Assembly: GCA_001600455.1 (NCBI GenBank)
Contig: BCKC01000011.1
Coordinates: forward strand, 1 to 64,000
Reading direction: 5' to 3'
Origin: Endocalyx cinctus
Taxonomy: Eukaryota; Ascomycota; Sordariomycetes; Amphisphaeriales; Apiosporaceae
DNA: 64,000 bases
Shown here: piece by piece, positions 1 to 9,711 of the stretch
Layout: every line of letters begins with the position of its first letter
Numbering within the stretch: the stretch's first letter is position 1
Notes under the pieces: model-generated
Database searches by the model: none
The model's input: the letters and a program-made list of their open reading frames with translations, nothing else
Told to the model about the DNA's origin: nothing
Translations under genes and position numbers: made by a program

Positions 1-441
1 TGTTACGTACCAACAAACGAAAAGCCAGGAAAGCAGGCCAGGGAAAAGAAGGCCAGTTAGTAAACCTAATCGGCGGGACCCAACGGAAGAACCACGGGCC
101 GAAGATCACGTGACCAGCATCACTATGCCAAGAATGAGAATCACGGTCGAAGTCGTGACTGTCACCAACGACACCGTGAACGTCACGAAGGGCAAGGCGA
201 CCCAACAAGTTGGTAGAAGGAATGAATGGATATATAAGGATGGACATTTCCTATGTAAATAGTCAGTCATTACTTCTACAGTTATCAATCTAAGTACAAC
301 CCTTAAACAAGGTTGATTGAAGTCACAAGTAAATCTTCACACGTTTACCAATACCATACTGCTTATTAGTTTTTCACTTACTTACTTTAAGAACACCAAC
401 CCCATTGGCCCATATTACCAGTTAGGTAGTACGGATCGTGA
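1..441 (+). mobile_element. LTR-like block, probably from a retrotransposon
   Basis: The block opens with TGTTACGTAC at the window edge and closes with GATCGTGACA near 432-441, the TG...CA form of an LTR. A TATA-type box (TATATAAGG) lies at 231-239 and is followed by AT-rich, unstructured sequence, as in the U3/R part of an LTR. It is not similar by eye to the 447-bp LTRs further right. Because it starts at base 1, its true left end may lie outside the window. No coding sequence is seen; the minus-strand frame at 106-288 looks like chance. Family not identified. Confidence 0.5.
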
Positions 442-825
442 CAGGTACAAGATAGGGACGCTGGGAAAGCTTATGGGTAGAATTATGACTTGACTAATCC
501 TTAAGGAATATGAAGTTATTACCGTGTAAGGATGGTGCCCTAATACCACTCTGCCAATAATCCACAAAAAGATTACGAGTGTCAATCAACTTGGCACTTT
601 AGGGCTTATTCACTATTATATACAGCTGTGTCAAGGGCCACGCCCTTACATACCGGGCCTTGCACCGATATATATCACACTAGTATCGGGCCCTATTCGT
701 GCCCGATTACAATTACAGAATATATGGCTCTTAGTCACCTGACAAGCTCGCTAAACTCCTGGTCACCTGACCGGAGTACGGCCAATGGCCGGTTGTCAGG
801 CTGAGCCTTAGCTCCCAGCCTTACA
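442..825 (+). repeat. LTR-like dispersed repeat, copy 1 (interrupted)
   Basis: From about 442 the sequence matches the block at 43515-43779 in the same orientation. Shared stretches include the GATAGGGA(C/T)GCTGGGAAAGC segment, the CGGGCCCTATTCGTGCCCGA segment and the long common end that finishes in CAGCCTTACA (CTTACA at 820-825). Copy 2 has TGTAAG...CTTACA ends, so the family probably has TG...CA inverted termini like an LTR. The left end of copy 1 is replaced by the preceding LTR-like block. Copy 1 also contains 126 bp that copy 2 lacks (annotated separately). Confidence 0.6.
525..650. mobile_element. 126-bp insertion with TSD inside copy 1
   Basis: The insert begins TGTAAGGATGGTGCCC and ends GGGCCACGCCCTTACA, so its ends form an imperfect terminal inverted repeat. 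TACCG occurs immediately on both sides (520-524 and 651-655), a 5-bp target duplication. Copy 2 of the host repeat near 43.6 kb reads straight across this site with a single TACTG-like sequence, that is, an empty site. The size suits a MITE or a very short solo LTR; 5-bp duplication and TG...CA ends favour an LTR-type origin. No ORF. Confidence 0.6.
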
Positions 826-1162
826 GTTTAATACTTTTTATTTTAAATATATTAAACCGTTTAAATTATTTTATTATAATTAATTAATTAATTTTAATAA
901 CCCTTTAAAAATTAATTAAATATTATTAAAATAATTTAATAATTAAATATTATCGTTTATAAGGGTATGGCCCTTAATATAGCTGTATATAATAGTAAAT
1001 AAGCCTTAAAATATTAAGCGGATTAATATTTATAATTTTTTTATGGATTATTAATAGAATAATATTAAGGTATTATCCTTATAATTAATGTTAATTTACT
1101 TACGGTTTACGAAAAATCTCGAGTTCGAGCTTTAGGTTAAGTTAATAGGGTATTTAAATAGT
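826..1162. other. AT-rich decayed DNA
   Basis: Almost pure A/T with runs of TTAATTAATTAA and TTTAAA and very few C or G. No ORF, RNA gene or ordered repeat is seen. In a filamentous ascomycete this composition next to transposon relics is best read as heavily RIP-mutated repeat DNA. Confidence 0.5.
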
Positions 1163-1609
1163 TGTTACAAACCCGCCAATACGTCGGATAATATTGGCCT
1201 TCCTGGCTTTGTCTAATTGGTCGGTTCGTGGTGAGTCTTAATTTGAAGGTAACAATAGGTCAAGAAATCTTATTAAGTAAAGTTTACGATATTTGTAAAA
1301 AAGGTTTTTAAGGTACTCTATACTATAATAAAGAATAATACTTAAATTAGAAGTTAAGGAACTAAAGTAAAGATTAATTAAATACAGTAAGAAATCCATT
1401 ATTAAATATTCGTAAATTTCTAACATATTAATATACCAAAACTAGTAATAATCTATATAATTTATTAATCTATAGATCACTTAGATCCTTAGATTAATAG
1501 TCACATAACTAAGAGCCTAGTTAGTAGGGTTCCTTAGTCATACCATTTAGTAACTAATCGAGTCAACATCCTGGGCCTGTTGAATGGGCCAACTTCTGTT
1601 TCCGTAACA
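1163..1609 (+). mobile_element. Left 447-bp LTR of gypsy relic (inverted relative to right LTR)
   Basis: Starts TGTTACAAAC and ends CGTAACA. Its whole length can be followed on the reverse complement of 4755-5201, which has exactly the same length, so the two LTRs are in opposite orientation. The differences I compared are mostly transitions in which this copy has T or A where the right copy has C or G, as expected if this copy suffered more RIP. The short minus-strand frame inside (1238-1426) is matched by a plus-strand frame in the right copy and is probably LTR sequence, not a gene. Confidence 0.7.
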
Positions 1610-1924
1610 CGTCATTTATGTTGATAAACGATAAGGTTAATTAGTATAATCGTAGCCTTTATATATAATTATTTAAATTTTTTACAGATTACCCCGAGAA
1701 GGTGTTATTATATCCGACGGGAGTAATAATGTTGATTAAGTAGATCGGAAGATAGTTAAATACCGAATTAGTATATCCAGCGGTTAATATTAAGGATAAA
1801 AACTATTAAACACGAATATTTTAAAAGATATTATTTAAATTATATCCTAAGAGGTAGATATTAGATAATTGGGTAATTAAAGACTTTATTAAACAAATAT
1901 CCCCTATAAAAAGTTATCTCCCCC
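1610..1924 (+). other. AT-rich decayed internal part of gypsy relic
   Basis: The stretch between the left LTR and recognisable pol. It is AT-rich and full of stops in every frame. By position it replaces gag, protease and most of reverse transcriptase, but none of these is recognisable. No primer-binding site could be identified next to the left LTR. Confidence 0.4.
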
Positions 1925-4222
1925 GGAGAAATCAAGATCCATGACTTAAAAATCCAAGCTGTAAGGGAATGGCCCGAACCCAAGTCGGTTACAGAAGTAC
2001 GGGCCTTCCACGGATTCGCCAATTATGTACGAACCCTAGTACAGGATTTTGGGAAAATCGCCGCCCTCCTCACAGACTTAACCAAGAAAGAAAAACTTGA
2101 AAAGGAATTCGAATTTACAGACGAAGCACGAAAAGCCTTTAACCACCTAAAACAGCTGATTATATCAAACCCTATCTGCAAGTTACCACACCCAGAAAAG
2201 AAAAAACGAATCAAGGCAGATGCATCAGTAGGAGCCATAGGAGCAGTACTGGAACAACTGGAAGACAACGGGAAATGGCACCCAGTAGCCTACCACTCCC
2301 AGGCACTTCACGGCCCTGAATCCAGGTACCCCATCTACGACAAGGAGCTATTGGCTATCATTCGAGCCTTGGAAGAATGGGAAGCGTATGTCAGTGGAAT
2401 AACAGAACCTATGGACATATACTCGGACCATAAAAACCTCACTTACTTTATAACGGCCCAAAACCTCACCCTGAGACATGAACAATGGATGGTTTTACTC
2501 TCGAAGTTTAACTTCAGGATCCACCATATTAAGGGAAAAGAGAACATATAAGCCGACCTCCTAAGCAGACGAGGAGATTATAACCTAAAAACACCAAAGC
2601 GAAGCGTTCAGTTCTTAAACCTAAACCAAGACGGAAGCCTATAAATAGCCTCCATAGGTATTAATATGACCCAATGGGCAAAGGACTTCCCGGAACACTA
2701 TAATGAGCAAGAACGAAAAGAACAACACAACTTAAGCGGAACAGAATCCGACCTACTGCATTATAATGGAAAAATATACGTACCCGAATCACTACGAGAA
2801 GAATTCGTACAGAAACACCATAAACACCCACTTCATGGGCACATGGGAATATTCAAAACCTGGAAACGCCTCCAGGAGAAATTCGACTTCCCAGACTTAA
2901 AGATAACAATCAAATAAGTCATCCGAAATTGCAACACCTGCCTTAAATCCAAAGCAGCCAGACATAAACCATATGGACTACTACAACCAACGCAGATACC
3001 TGATACCTCATGGAAGACGATAGCATGGGACTTCATCACGAAACTACCACTATCCAAGGACCCAGTCACAAAAATTAAATATGACAGCATATGGGTAATA
3101 GTAGACCGACTAATAAAGTTCGGATACCTATTACCATTTAAAGAAACATACACGGCCGAAGACCTAGCCCACTGCTTCATAAAAGAAGTAGTAGGACAAT
3201 ATCGCCTACCAGAACAAATTATCTCGGATAGAAACAAGCTCTTCACATCGAAATTCTGGAACACCCTTATGAAGGAAATAAACATCAAACAGAAACTTTC
3301 GACAGCCTACCATGCGCAAACCGATGGACAAACAAAACGATTAAACCAAACCATCGAGCAATACCTACGAAGTTACGTAAACCTTGAACAAAATAATTGG
3401 GTAAAATTACTTCCCCTAGCGCAAATCGCCTACAACACCTCAGTCAACGAGAATATGGGAATAACGCCATTCGAGGCAATGTACGGAAGTAACCCCCCAG
3501 AAAACACTAACGGAACAAGCGAATCAAGCGACCCAATTGCACCAGAAGCAGAAACTATGGCAAGGAAAATCAGAACACTACAGAAAAACTTGCAGTAAGA
3601 ACTCCAATTTTTACAGAACCGTATGACGCATTACTACAACCAGAAAAGGATTAAGGGACCAATCCTTCGGAGAGGAGACAAAGTTTACTTGCTCCGCTAA
3701 AAACAAAACCCAAGCACGAAAACATCGCAAATTAAAACCAAACGACCCAGCGAAAAGCTTAACTTCAAGAAACTTGGCCCTTATAAAATTAACGAAGTAC
3801 TCTCAAACATCAACTACCGACTTAAACTCCCGAAAGCATCCAGAATGCACCCCGTCTTCCACATCTCCCTGCTAAAACCAGCCCCGTCACATATCCCAAC
3901 TAGTACCGAAGTTAAAAAAAAACCCCAGGAAGAATACGAAGTCGAACGAATACTAGACTCAGAAATTGTCAACAACCAAATCAAATACCTCGTCAAATGG
4001 AAAAATTACCCACCTAGCGAAAACATATGGGAACCCCTCACGAATTTGACGAATTATGCTGAAGAACTTGGAGATTTCCATCAGCATAACCCAAATCGGC
4101 CAACACCGTCGATGGATCGAAATTCGGATCCAAATTCAGCCAATCAAAGTCAGCCGAAGAAGCAGCGGCAGCGGAAGAATCAATCTCCGAACCAGCCCCC
4201 TTATTCGAACCAGAACCCTTAG
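1925..4222 (+). pseudogene. Ty3/gypsy pol relic: RT tail, RNase H, integrase, chromodomain
   Basis: One continuous reading frame with no frameshift but five in-frame TAA codons (2549, 2642, 2915, 3596, 3698). Domain order: end of reverse transcriptase (EVRAFHGFANYVR), RNase H (KADASVGAIGAVLEQ, YDKELLAI, SDHKNLTYF), an integrase HHCC zinc region (H...H then CNTC), the integrase core (WDF, ISDRN), and a C-terminal chromodomain (EYEVERILDSE, YLVKWKNYP, NIWEPL). The integrase Glu usually seen as DGQTERVNQ reads DGQTKRLNQ (AAA at 3335), so the DDE triad is broken as well. Domain order places it in the Ty3/gypsy chromovirus group. Gag, protease and most of RT are missing. The last 185 bp overlap the antisense ORF. 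Non-functional. Confidence 0.9.
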
Positions 4223-4667
4223 AGGCCTCCTCACGCTCCTTCGCATCTAAAGCCTCCTCCTCCAAAAGAATCTTCACCCCTCGCTTCTTCAGAAGGTCCT
4301 CTTGCTTTCGAAGGCGCTGAAGCTTTCCCAGCTTCGATGCCATCCCCTCCTGCAACTTAAAAAGTTCGGCCTGAAGCTTCACGAACTCATCCTCCGTTTC
4401 TCGACGCTCCTTTTCCAAACGGTCACGATGGGCGGAAATACTCTTTAAATCAGACATCGACGGCGCGTCACAACACTTTTGATTCAATGTGCAAGAATGG
4501 CAACACGGAATTTCGTCGACCCGATAACAGGGCTGGTCCTGAAGGAAACAATTCGAACAAGGAAGACTTTCGAAACCGTGTTTGCGAATATGATTGGAAC
4601 GATCCACTCGAGCCTCTCGTTGATTTAGTCGCGGTTTAGCACTACGTTTCTGAACACGGTTAGACAT
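4038..4667 (-). CDS. Antisense retroelement ORF: zinc-cluster-like Cys array plus coiled coil
   Basis: An uninterrupted 209-aa frame lying antisense between pol and the right LTR. I chose the Met beginning MSNRVQKRSAKPR at 4667; the frame is open further up to 4817, but that part runs through hydrophobic, LTR-adjacent sequence. Seen in order: a basic N-terminus, then cysteines near residues 37-66 spaced C-x2-C-x6-C-x8-C-x2-C-x6-C (from CSNC to QKCC), then a charged heptad-like helix of about 90 residues, then a Ser/Ala/Gly linker and an acidic tail (DFDWLNLDPNFD). The spacing fits fungal Zn2Cys6 clusters, but the usual Arg/Lys residues between the second and third Cys are absent, so DNA binding is only an inference. 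It overlaps the 3' end of pol and stays open while pol is full of stops. Family not recognised. Confidence 0.5.
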   Translation of the reverse strand: MSNRVQKRSAKPRLNQREARVDRSNHIRKHGFESLPCSNCFLQDQPCYRVDEIPCCHSCTLNQKCCDAPSMSDLKSISAHRDRLEKERRETEDEFVKLQAELFKLQEGMASKLGKLQRLRKQEDLLKKRGVKILLEEEALDAKEREEASKGSGSNKGAGSEIDSSAAAASSADFDWLNLDPNFDPSTVLADLGYADGNLQVLQHNSSNS

Positions 4668-4754
4668 CGTGAAAAATAAGGAAAAAAGAAAGAAAATACT
4701 TACAAGGAAAGAAAATTGATTTTCGGGACGAAAAACAATAAAGAGGGGAAATAG

Positions 4755-5201
4755 TGTTACGAAAACAGAAATTGGCCTATTTAACAGGCCTAGGATGTTA
4801 ACTCGATTAGTCACCAAATGATATAATTAAGGAACCCTACTAACCAGGCTCCTAGTCACGTGATTATTAATCTAAGGATCTAAATGATCTATAGATCAAT
4901 AAATCACATAAATTATCACTAGTCTTAACATACTAACATGCCAGAAATTTACGAATATTTAATAATAGATTTCCTACTGTATTTAGTCAGTCTTTACCTT
5001 AGGTCCTTAGCTTCCAATTTAAGTACTATCCTTCACTATAGTATAGAGTACCTTGAAAACCTCTTTTACAAATATCGTGAACCTTACTTAACAAGACTTC
5101 TTGACCTATTGTTACCTTCAAATCAAGACCCACCACGAACCGACTAATTAGACAGAGCCAGGAAGGCCAGTATTGTCCGACGTATTGGCGGGTTTGTAAC
5201 A
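4755..5201 (-). mobile_element. Right 447-bp LTR of gypsy relic
   Basis: Starts TGTTACGAAA and ends TTTGTAACA on the plus strand; on the reverse strand it aligns end to end with the left LTR at 1163-1609. It retains more C/G than the left copy. The bases next to the two LTRs (ATAGT before the left, CGACG after the right) do not form a clear target duplication. The plus-strand frame at 4938-5147 corresponds to a minus-strand frame in the left LTR and is not counted as a gene. Confidence 0.7.
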
Positions 5202-5869
5202 CGACGAAATAAATAATAAGTTAGTAGATAAATTAAACAAATAAACATAAATAAAAATACAAAACGAGGTAAATATAATATAATAAATTTTAATTATAAT
5301 ATAATAAACTTTAATTATTATTTAATAACTTAATAACGTGTAAATTTAACAAGTAACGTAACTTAAAGAACTCGGTCCTCACAATCGCCTTAAAAGGGAT
5401 TAATAGAATTTTGATATGCGGAATAAAAGTATTAATAATTAAACAACGCAGGTATTTTTCATCAGAAAAAAAAAGGGGTAATAGTATATAGTATACTAAT
5501 TATTATATAAAATAATTAAACAAATAGTCGACCTAGTAATGGGCACCATTTAATATGGTCATAACTAGTAATAGTCAGAATTTATTGTCAAAAATCGTTC
5601 ATTTTTTTATTTAATAATTCGCTAAAGGCGAAAAGAATTATCTAACTATATATCTTTAATTTATTTATTATTATATTATCCTTAATCCTTTCCCATTACC
5701 ATCTTAATCTATTACCATCTCATATCTAATTATTTTAATTTAATTAAAAAAAAAAGTAAAAAAAAAAATAAATAAAAATTAGGAGTATTATTATTATTTT
5801 TATTTCGAAGTTAATATTTTAATTTAACCGGATAGTAGGTGGGGGTGGCCGGTAGGCTAGTAAGAGATA
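5202..5869. other. AT-rich decayed DNA between retroelement and permease gene
   Basis: A/T-dominated sequence with repeated ATAATAAA/TTTAATTA stretches and several oligo-A runs (near 5466 and 5747-5770). No ORF of note. Probably RIP-mutated repeat DNA reaching the 3' end of the permease gene. Confidence 0.45.
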
Positions 5870-7766
5870 TTAATATATTATTACTGCTGCTGATGTGTAT
5901 AAAATCCACCCGATCTTGTATATATTTTTGGCAGCTTGGTTTACTGCCGTAGCCTCGTAGGCGCCGATGAGACCTAGTATCCCAAAGCTGACACCAATGA
6001 TCCATGCAATGACACCCGGGATATGGACCCCAGAAGTGAACCAATACAGCCCGCCGGGTCGACCGTTATATAGCGACGGAACGTGGATGTTTCCGCGACG
6101 GATCAAGAAATAGTCCGTGATTATAATCTAAATCGATACAGGTTATTTAGTTTAAGTTTTGATGCGGTGTAATATGTGAAAAGAACAATGTGTCATTTCA
6201 GGGGCCTGAAAAAATCGGTATGAAAACTTGGGTCATATCTTACGCCGCAAATAGGAGCCATGAAAATGTTATAGCTGCCTAGGAACGTGATAAACTTTTG
6301 AGCCGTGGCGATTAACTCCCAGGGCACAAAAGCTACGCTAAGGACGGCACAAAGGATCTGTCCTCTGCGAATCGTCAAGAACTTCGGTAACAAGCCGTTC
6401 GTGTCGGCTCCGAAAGGGATTGAATTGGCACCGATGTTCATTCCTAACACGCTTAAAAGATACACGAACGAAGTTAAAAAAATGCCAGCCCGGGCGGCAC
6501 TTGTCCAATGACGGTCTAAGATAGCCTCGTTCAGGTCCTATGTGCCATGTAATGTCAGTTTTCTCCACGTGCGCGCGATATTAGGAGTATTAATCGTACC
6601 CAGAAGTTCCAGTATGCCTCTCCCCAAGCGCCTTCAATCGAGCTAGTAGCGGCAAGTCCCAGAAACATAACTAACACTTTTGCCACGAAGACGGAGATTC
6701 CCTGGATCGGTCCCGCATCTCGAGGATTCTTGCAGTACCGTGCGAGATCGGGCTGGTTCACGAGCATGGGTGATAGGGTACCGAGAACCGTGTTGATACC
6801 ATTCAGGATAGCCCAGCCCAGTGGCCCGTTCGATGATTTGGACTGGCTATCTAACGTAGATAGTCCTGCCCCATTTGCCATGCACCAACCAAAAATCCCA
6901 AAAGTGGCAACCGGAACAATAAAGCCCTTTAAAGTAAAGATGATCTGGATTCTAATTAGATGGGTGTACAAAACAGTTGGAGATATTAGGGTATGTACGA
7001 GGTTGTATAAATGGTTCAGTTATCACGGTGATTTAGCTTACCAGGGGGAATTGCATTATCCAGAAGAGAAAGAAACATAAAAGTGTTTTTGACGTAATGT
7101 GCGCGGACTCAGGCAGGGTGTTGGGCATGTTTTCCCAAGACGAGCCGAATATGCATCGTAGGCATGCTGACAGGAGGTTGGCGCCGTAGAATGTTTGGAT
7201 ACCAAAGGCAATAGTACCGATGGCGGCGCGAATGAAGACGAAGAAGAAGGAACCGTACATGCCCATCGCCAATCGAGCGAGCACGGGATAGCCTATGTGA
7301 TACCGAGCACCCGGTCTCGCCATCGCGGTCACGACTACACCGCTGATAGCAGATCCAATGATGCAGGATATCAAAGCTTGTTGCCAGGTCTTTCCAGTTG
7401 TCGGCGTTAGCTAGATACGCAGGGAACACATTCTCTTTTCCTCACGATGTAAATGAGAACGAGGATAATTACGTACAAGTCCTACGGCAATCAAAGACGA
7501 AGCGACATTCCATCCTGCCGTGCCGAAGGCGGTAGACAACCAGTAAAGAGGCAGATTATACCTAATAAATAGTACACAATTAATGTCCACGACGCAATTG
7601 TGACTTGAAATTATTCTCACCATGTCCAATTGCGTTCTTCAGGCGGAGTTGGCTGAAGGTCACGATTTGTCCAGCGTGAAACGGGCTGAACTTCTTTCTC
7701 ACTATGAATGGACGTTGTTCGGAGCCGAACAACAGTCCGAATCTTGTCTTGCCATTTCTGAGACAT
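5870..7766 (-). CDS. NCS1-family permease (nucleobase/allantoin/thiamine type)
   Basis: Six exons read as complement(join(5870..6127,6244..6537,6600..6944,7042..7410,7477..7561,7621..7766)), 498 aa, with every junction in frame. The N-terminus has the NCS1 signature SRWTNRDLQPTPPEERNW, followed by the first membrane segment (NLPLYWLSTAFGTAGWNVAS). Later hallmarks: ARPGARYHIGYPV, LVNQPDLARYCKNPRDA, NIGANSIPFGADTNGLLP and DYFLIRRGNIHVPSLY. Hydrophobic segments suit the family's 12 transmembrane helices, so it should be a plasma-membrane proton symporter for a nucleobase-like or vitamin substrate; which one cannot be told. The acceptor of exon 4 is the least certain: AG at 6945 keeps frame, whereas the nearby AG at 6952 does not. 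The protein stops shortly after the last helix at an AT-rich edge, so the C-terminal tail looks short. It lies directly beside decayed retroelement DNA. Confidence 0.8.
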
Positions 7767-9711
7767 TTGTTCAGAACCAGAAACCGTTTTGGGTGTGCTT
7801 CGACCTGAGCATTAATTATCTCGAAGGCAAATAACTAGTTGTGAAACATTGGCTTCTGGTTACTAAAGACATGATGAGCACGGTGATGAGCATGGCGATA
7901 AGTATGGTAATGAGTCCCTTAAACGACGAGCGAAATGCCTGCTACTCCATTGCTGCTAATTTACAATCCAATCATATCATAGCTCTGGCTGAACTCTTTG
8001 CCATTTTGGGAACCATGTCGGTCTTCAACTTAATCAAGTCCGATAGATAGGTATAGTATCAGCTCAACGTTACTACCAAAATTGAAGCATACCAGGATTC
8101 TAAAGGTGATATAATCCCCGAATGCGACTAGATGTACGGAGTAGGCCGGACTCTAATAATCCAAGTCCGCAGATGCATCTTTCTCCCAATACAAACAGCT
8201 TCCAAAGGGTGTCTATCCGACGCTGGATGCGCACTTAGGTATTATGTACAATATTATACTTTAACACCCTTTTTCTTCTTCTAATTACAATCAGACTTTT
8301 CTCTGGGTAGAAACATTAGGTAATAAAAGCCAATACTGTTCAGCTTCAGAAGCTTCAGAGAAGCTCGCTAGAGCTCGATGGAAACAAATTCCAAGGATCC
8401 ATGGATGTCTGTCGGTTGATTACCTTCTAAGCTAAGTACCTAGGTACTTAAGTACTTAAGTAAATACTCAAGTAGCGCAACAAACACTCCGCTAGGCCAT
8501 ACATAGCTGATAAGAACAGTAGGTTATTAGGGGGCCTTTTAAATCACTATAAGCACATCTCAGTGGTCCTTAGGGACATATAAATAATGTTTACCATTAG
8601 GATGAGGGAGGGCGCGAATATAGCAAAGACAATTAATTGACCATACAATTACATAGACAGGACAGTTTCTCAGAGCACCAATGATTGATACTGTAAAAGC
8701 GGCTCAGTTCTATTATCTATTTTATGCATGCCTTATTTTCATCAGGCGGGCTGGTTGGCTCTAGACCGCCTTATTAAAGATCGCGGTCATTCAGAACTAT
8801 TTCGGAGTTGGCAGTGTTCATGCTAGGTTAGAACAGGCGGACTGCGAGTTCATGAAGTCCGACGTTGGCTCATGAGTGAGGACCCTTGATGCCTTGGTTT
8901 TTTTTTTTTTCTCTTTAATATATTTCTACTATTTTGGATTGAATGCATAGCGCTTGAGATTTGGTCAATGGTTACCAACTGTTTGAGATAATTTAAATGA
9001 TTGAATCCTAGAATTCGAGCAAACGGTTGCCATCTTAATTGCCCTCCTCAGTAATAAGTTATTTTTTTCCCCAGTGAGCGCCCGGCCAACCGTAGCGTAT
9101 ATATGTCCAATACATAAGATTGGAGAAGAAAATAAAATATACGACATACAGTAGTAACGTTAACAAGCCAGAATTTTACTTACTAAAGCGACGATCAATC
9201 AATCAATTTATTAATGCCTTAAGAAGTGGGAAATATCCATAGATGATACAATATATTCCCGAAGTTGTTTACGATCAAGTATGTTACGACGAGAGGGATA
9301 TTGCCTTTTTTTGAGATTTAATAGGACCGGCATTAAACAGACAGTTACCGAGATGTGAGTGAGAATGATGATAACATTAACTTGAGAAAAAAATAAAATA
9401 GAATCGAATATATACCAGAACCAACCAACTTCCTCTTTGTGGTGAAACCCGATGCATTACTCCCTCCAATTGATTTACGTACTGAGTAGGTATCTTTTTT
9501 TTTTCCCTCGACGCGGAAATATGTACATGCAAATTGAGATCAAAGTGGGATTGGAATGAAACCAAAATTTTAAATGAGCAAAAGAACCAACAACCACCTG
9601 GTATATATATATGTGTGTGTGTAGAAAAAACGAACCCCCGCAAATGACAACATGACCCAAAGTGAGCCCTATAACCAAACTGAATTAATCGCTATGCCTG
9701 CCTCTGTCCGT
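7767..9711. other. Intergenic region, no convincing gene
   Basis: Upstream of the permease and downstream of the aminotransferase-like gene. Plus-strand frames at 7622-7834 and 7841-8050 are short and featureless. A palindromic cluster TACCTAGGTA followed by ACTTAAGTACTTAAGT lies at 8437-8465, a TACGGAGTA motif at 8135, a T run near 8899 and a short GT run near 9613. No tRNA or conserved protein seen. Confidence 0.5.

Noticed and set aside
4938..5147. 69-codon frame in the right LTR, matched by a frame in the left LTR
   Set aside because: The match reflects the LTR repeat itself; the frame is Leu/Tyr/Ser-rich with no domain and lies in non-coding LTR sequence.
7622..8050. Two plus-strand frames (70 and 69 codons) upstream of the permease
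   Set aside because: The first is the antisense of permease exon 1, which has clear NCS1 sequence; the second has no features.
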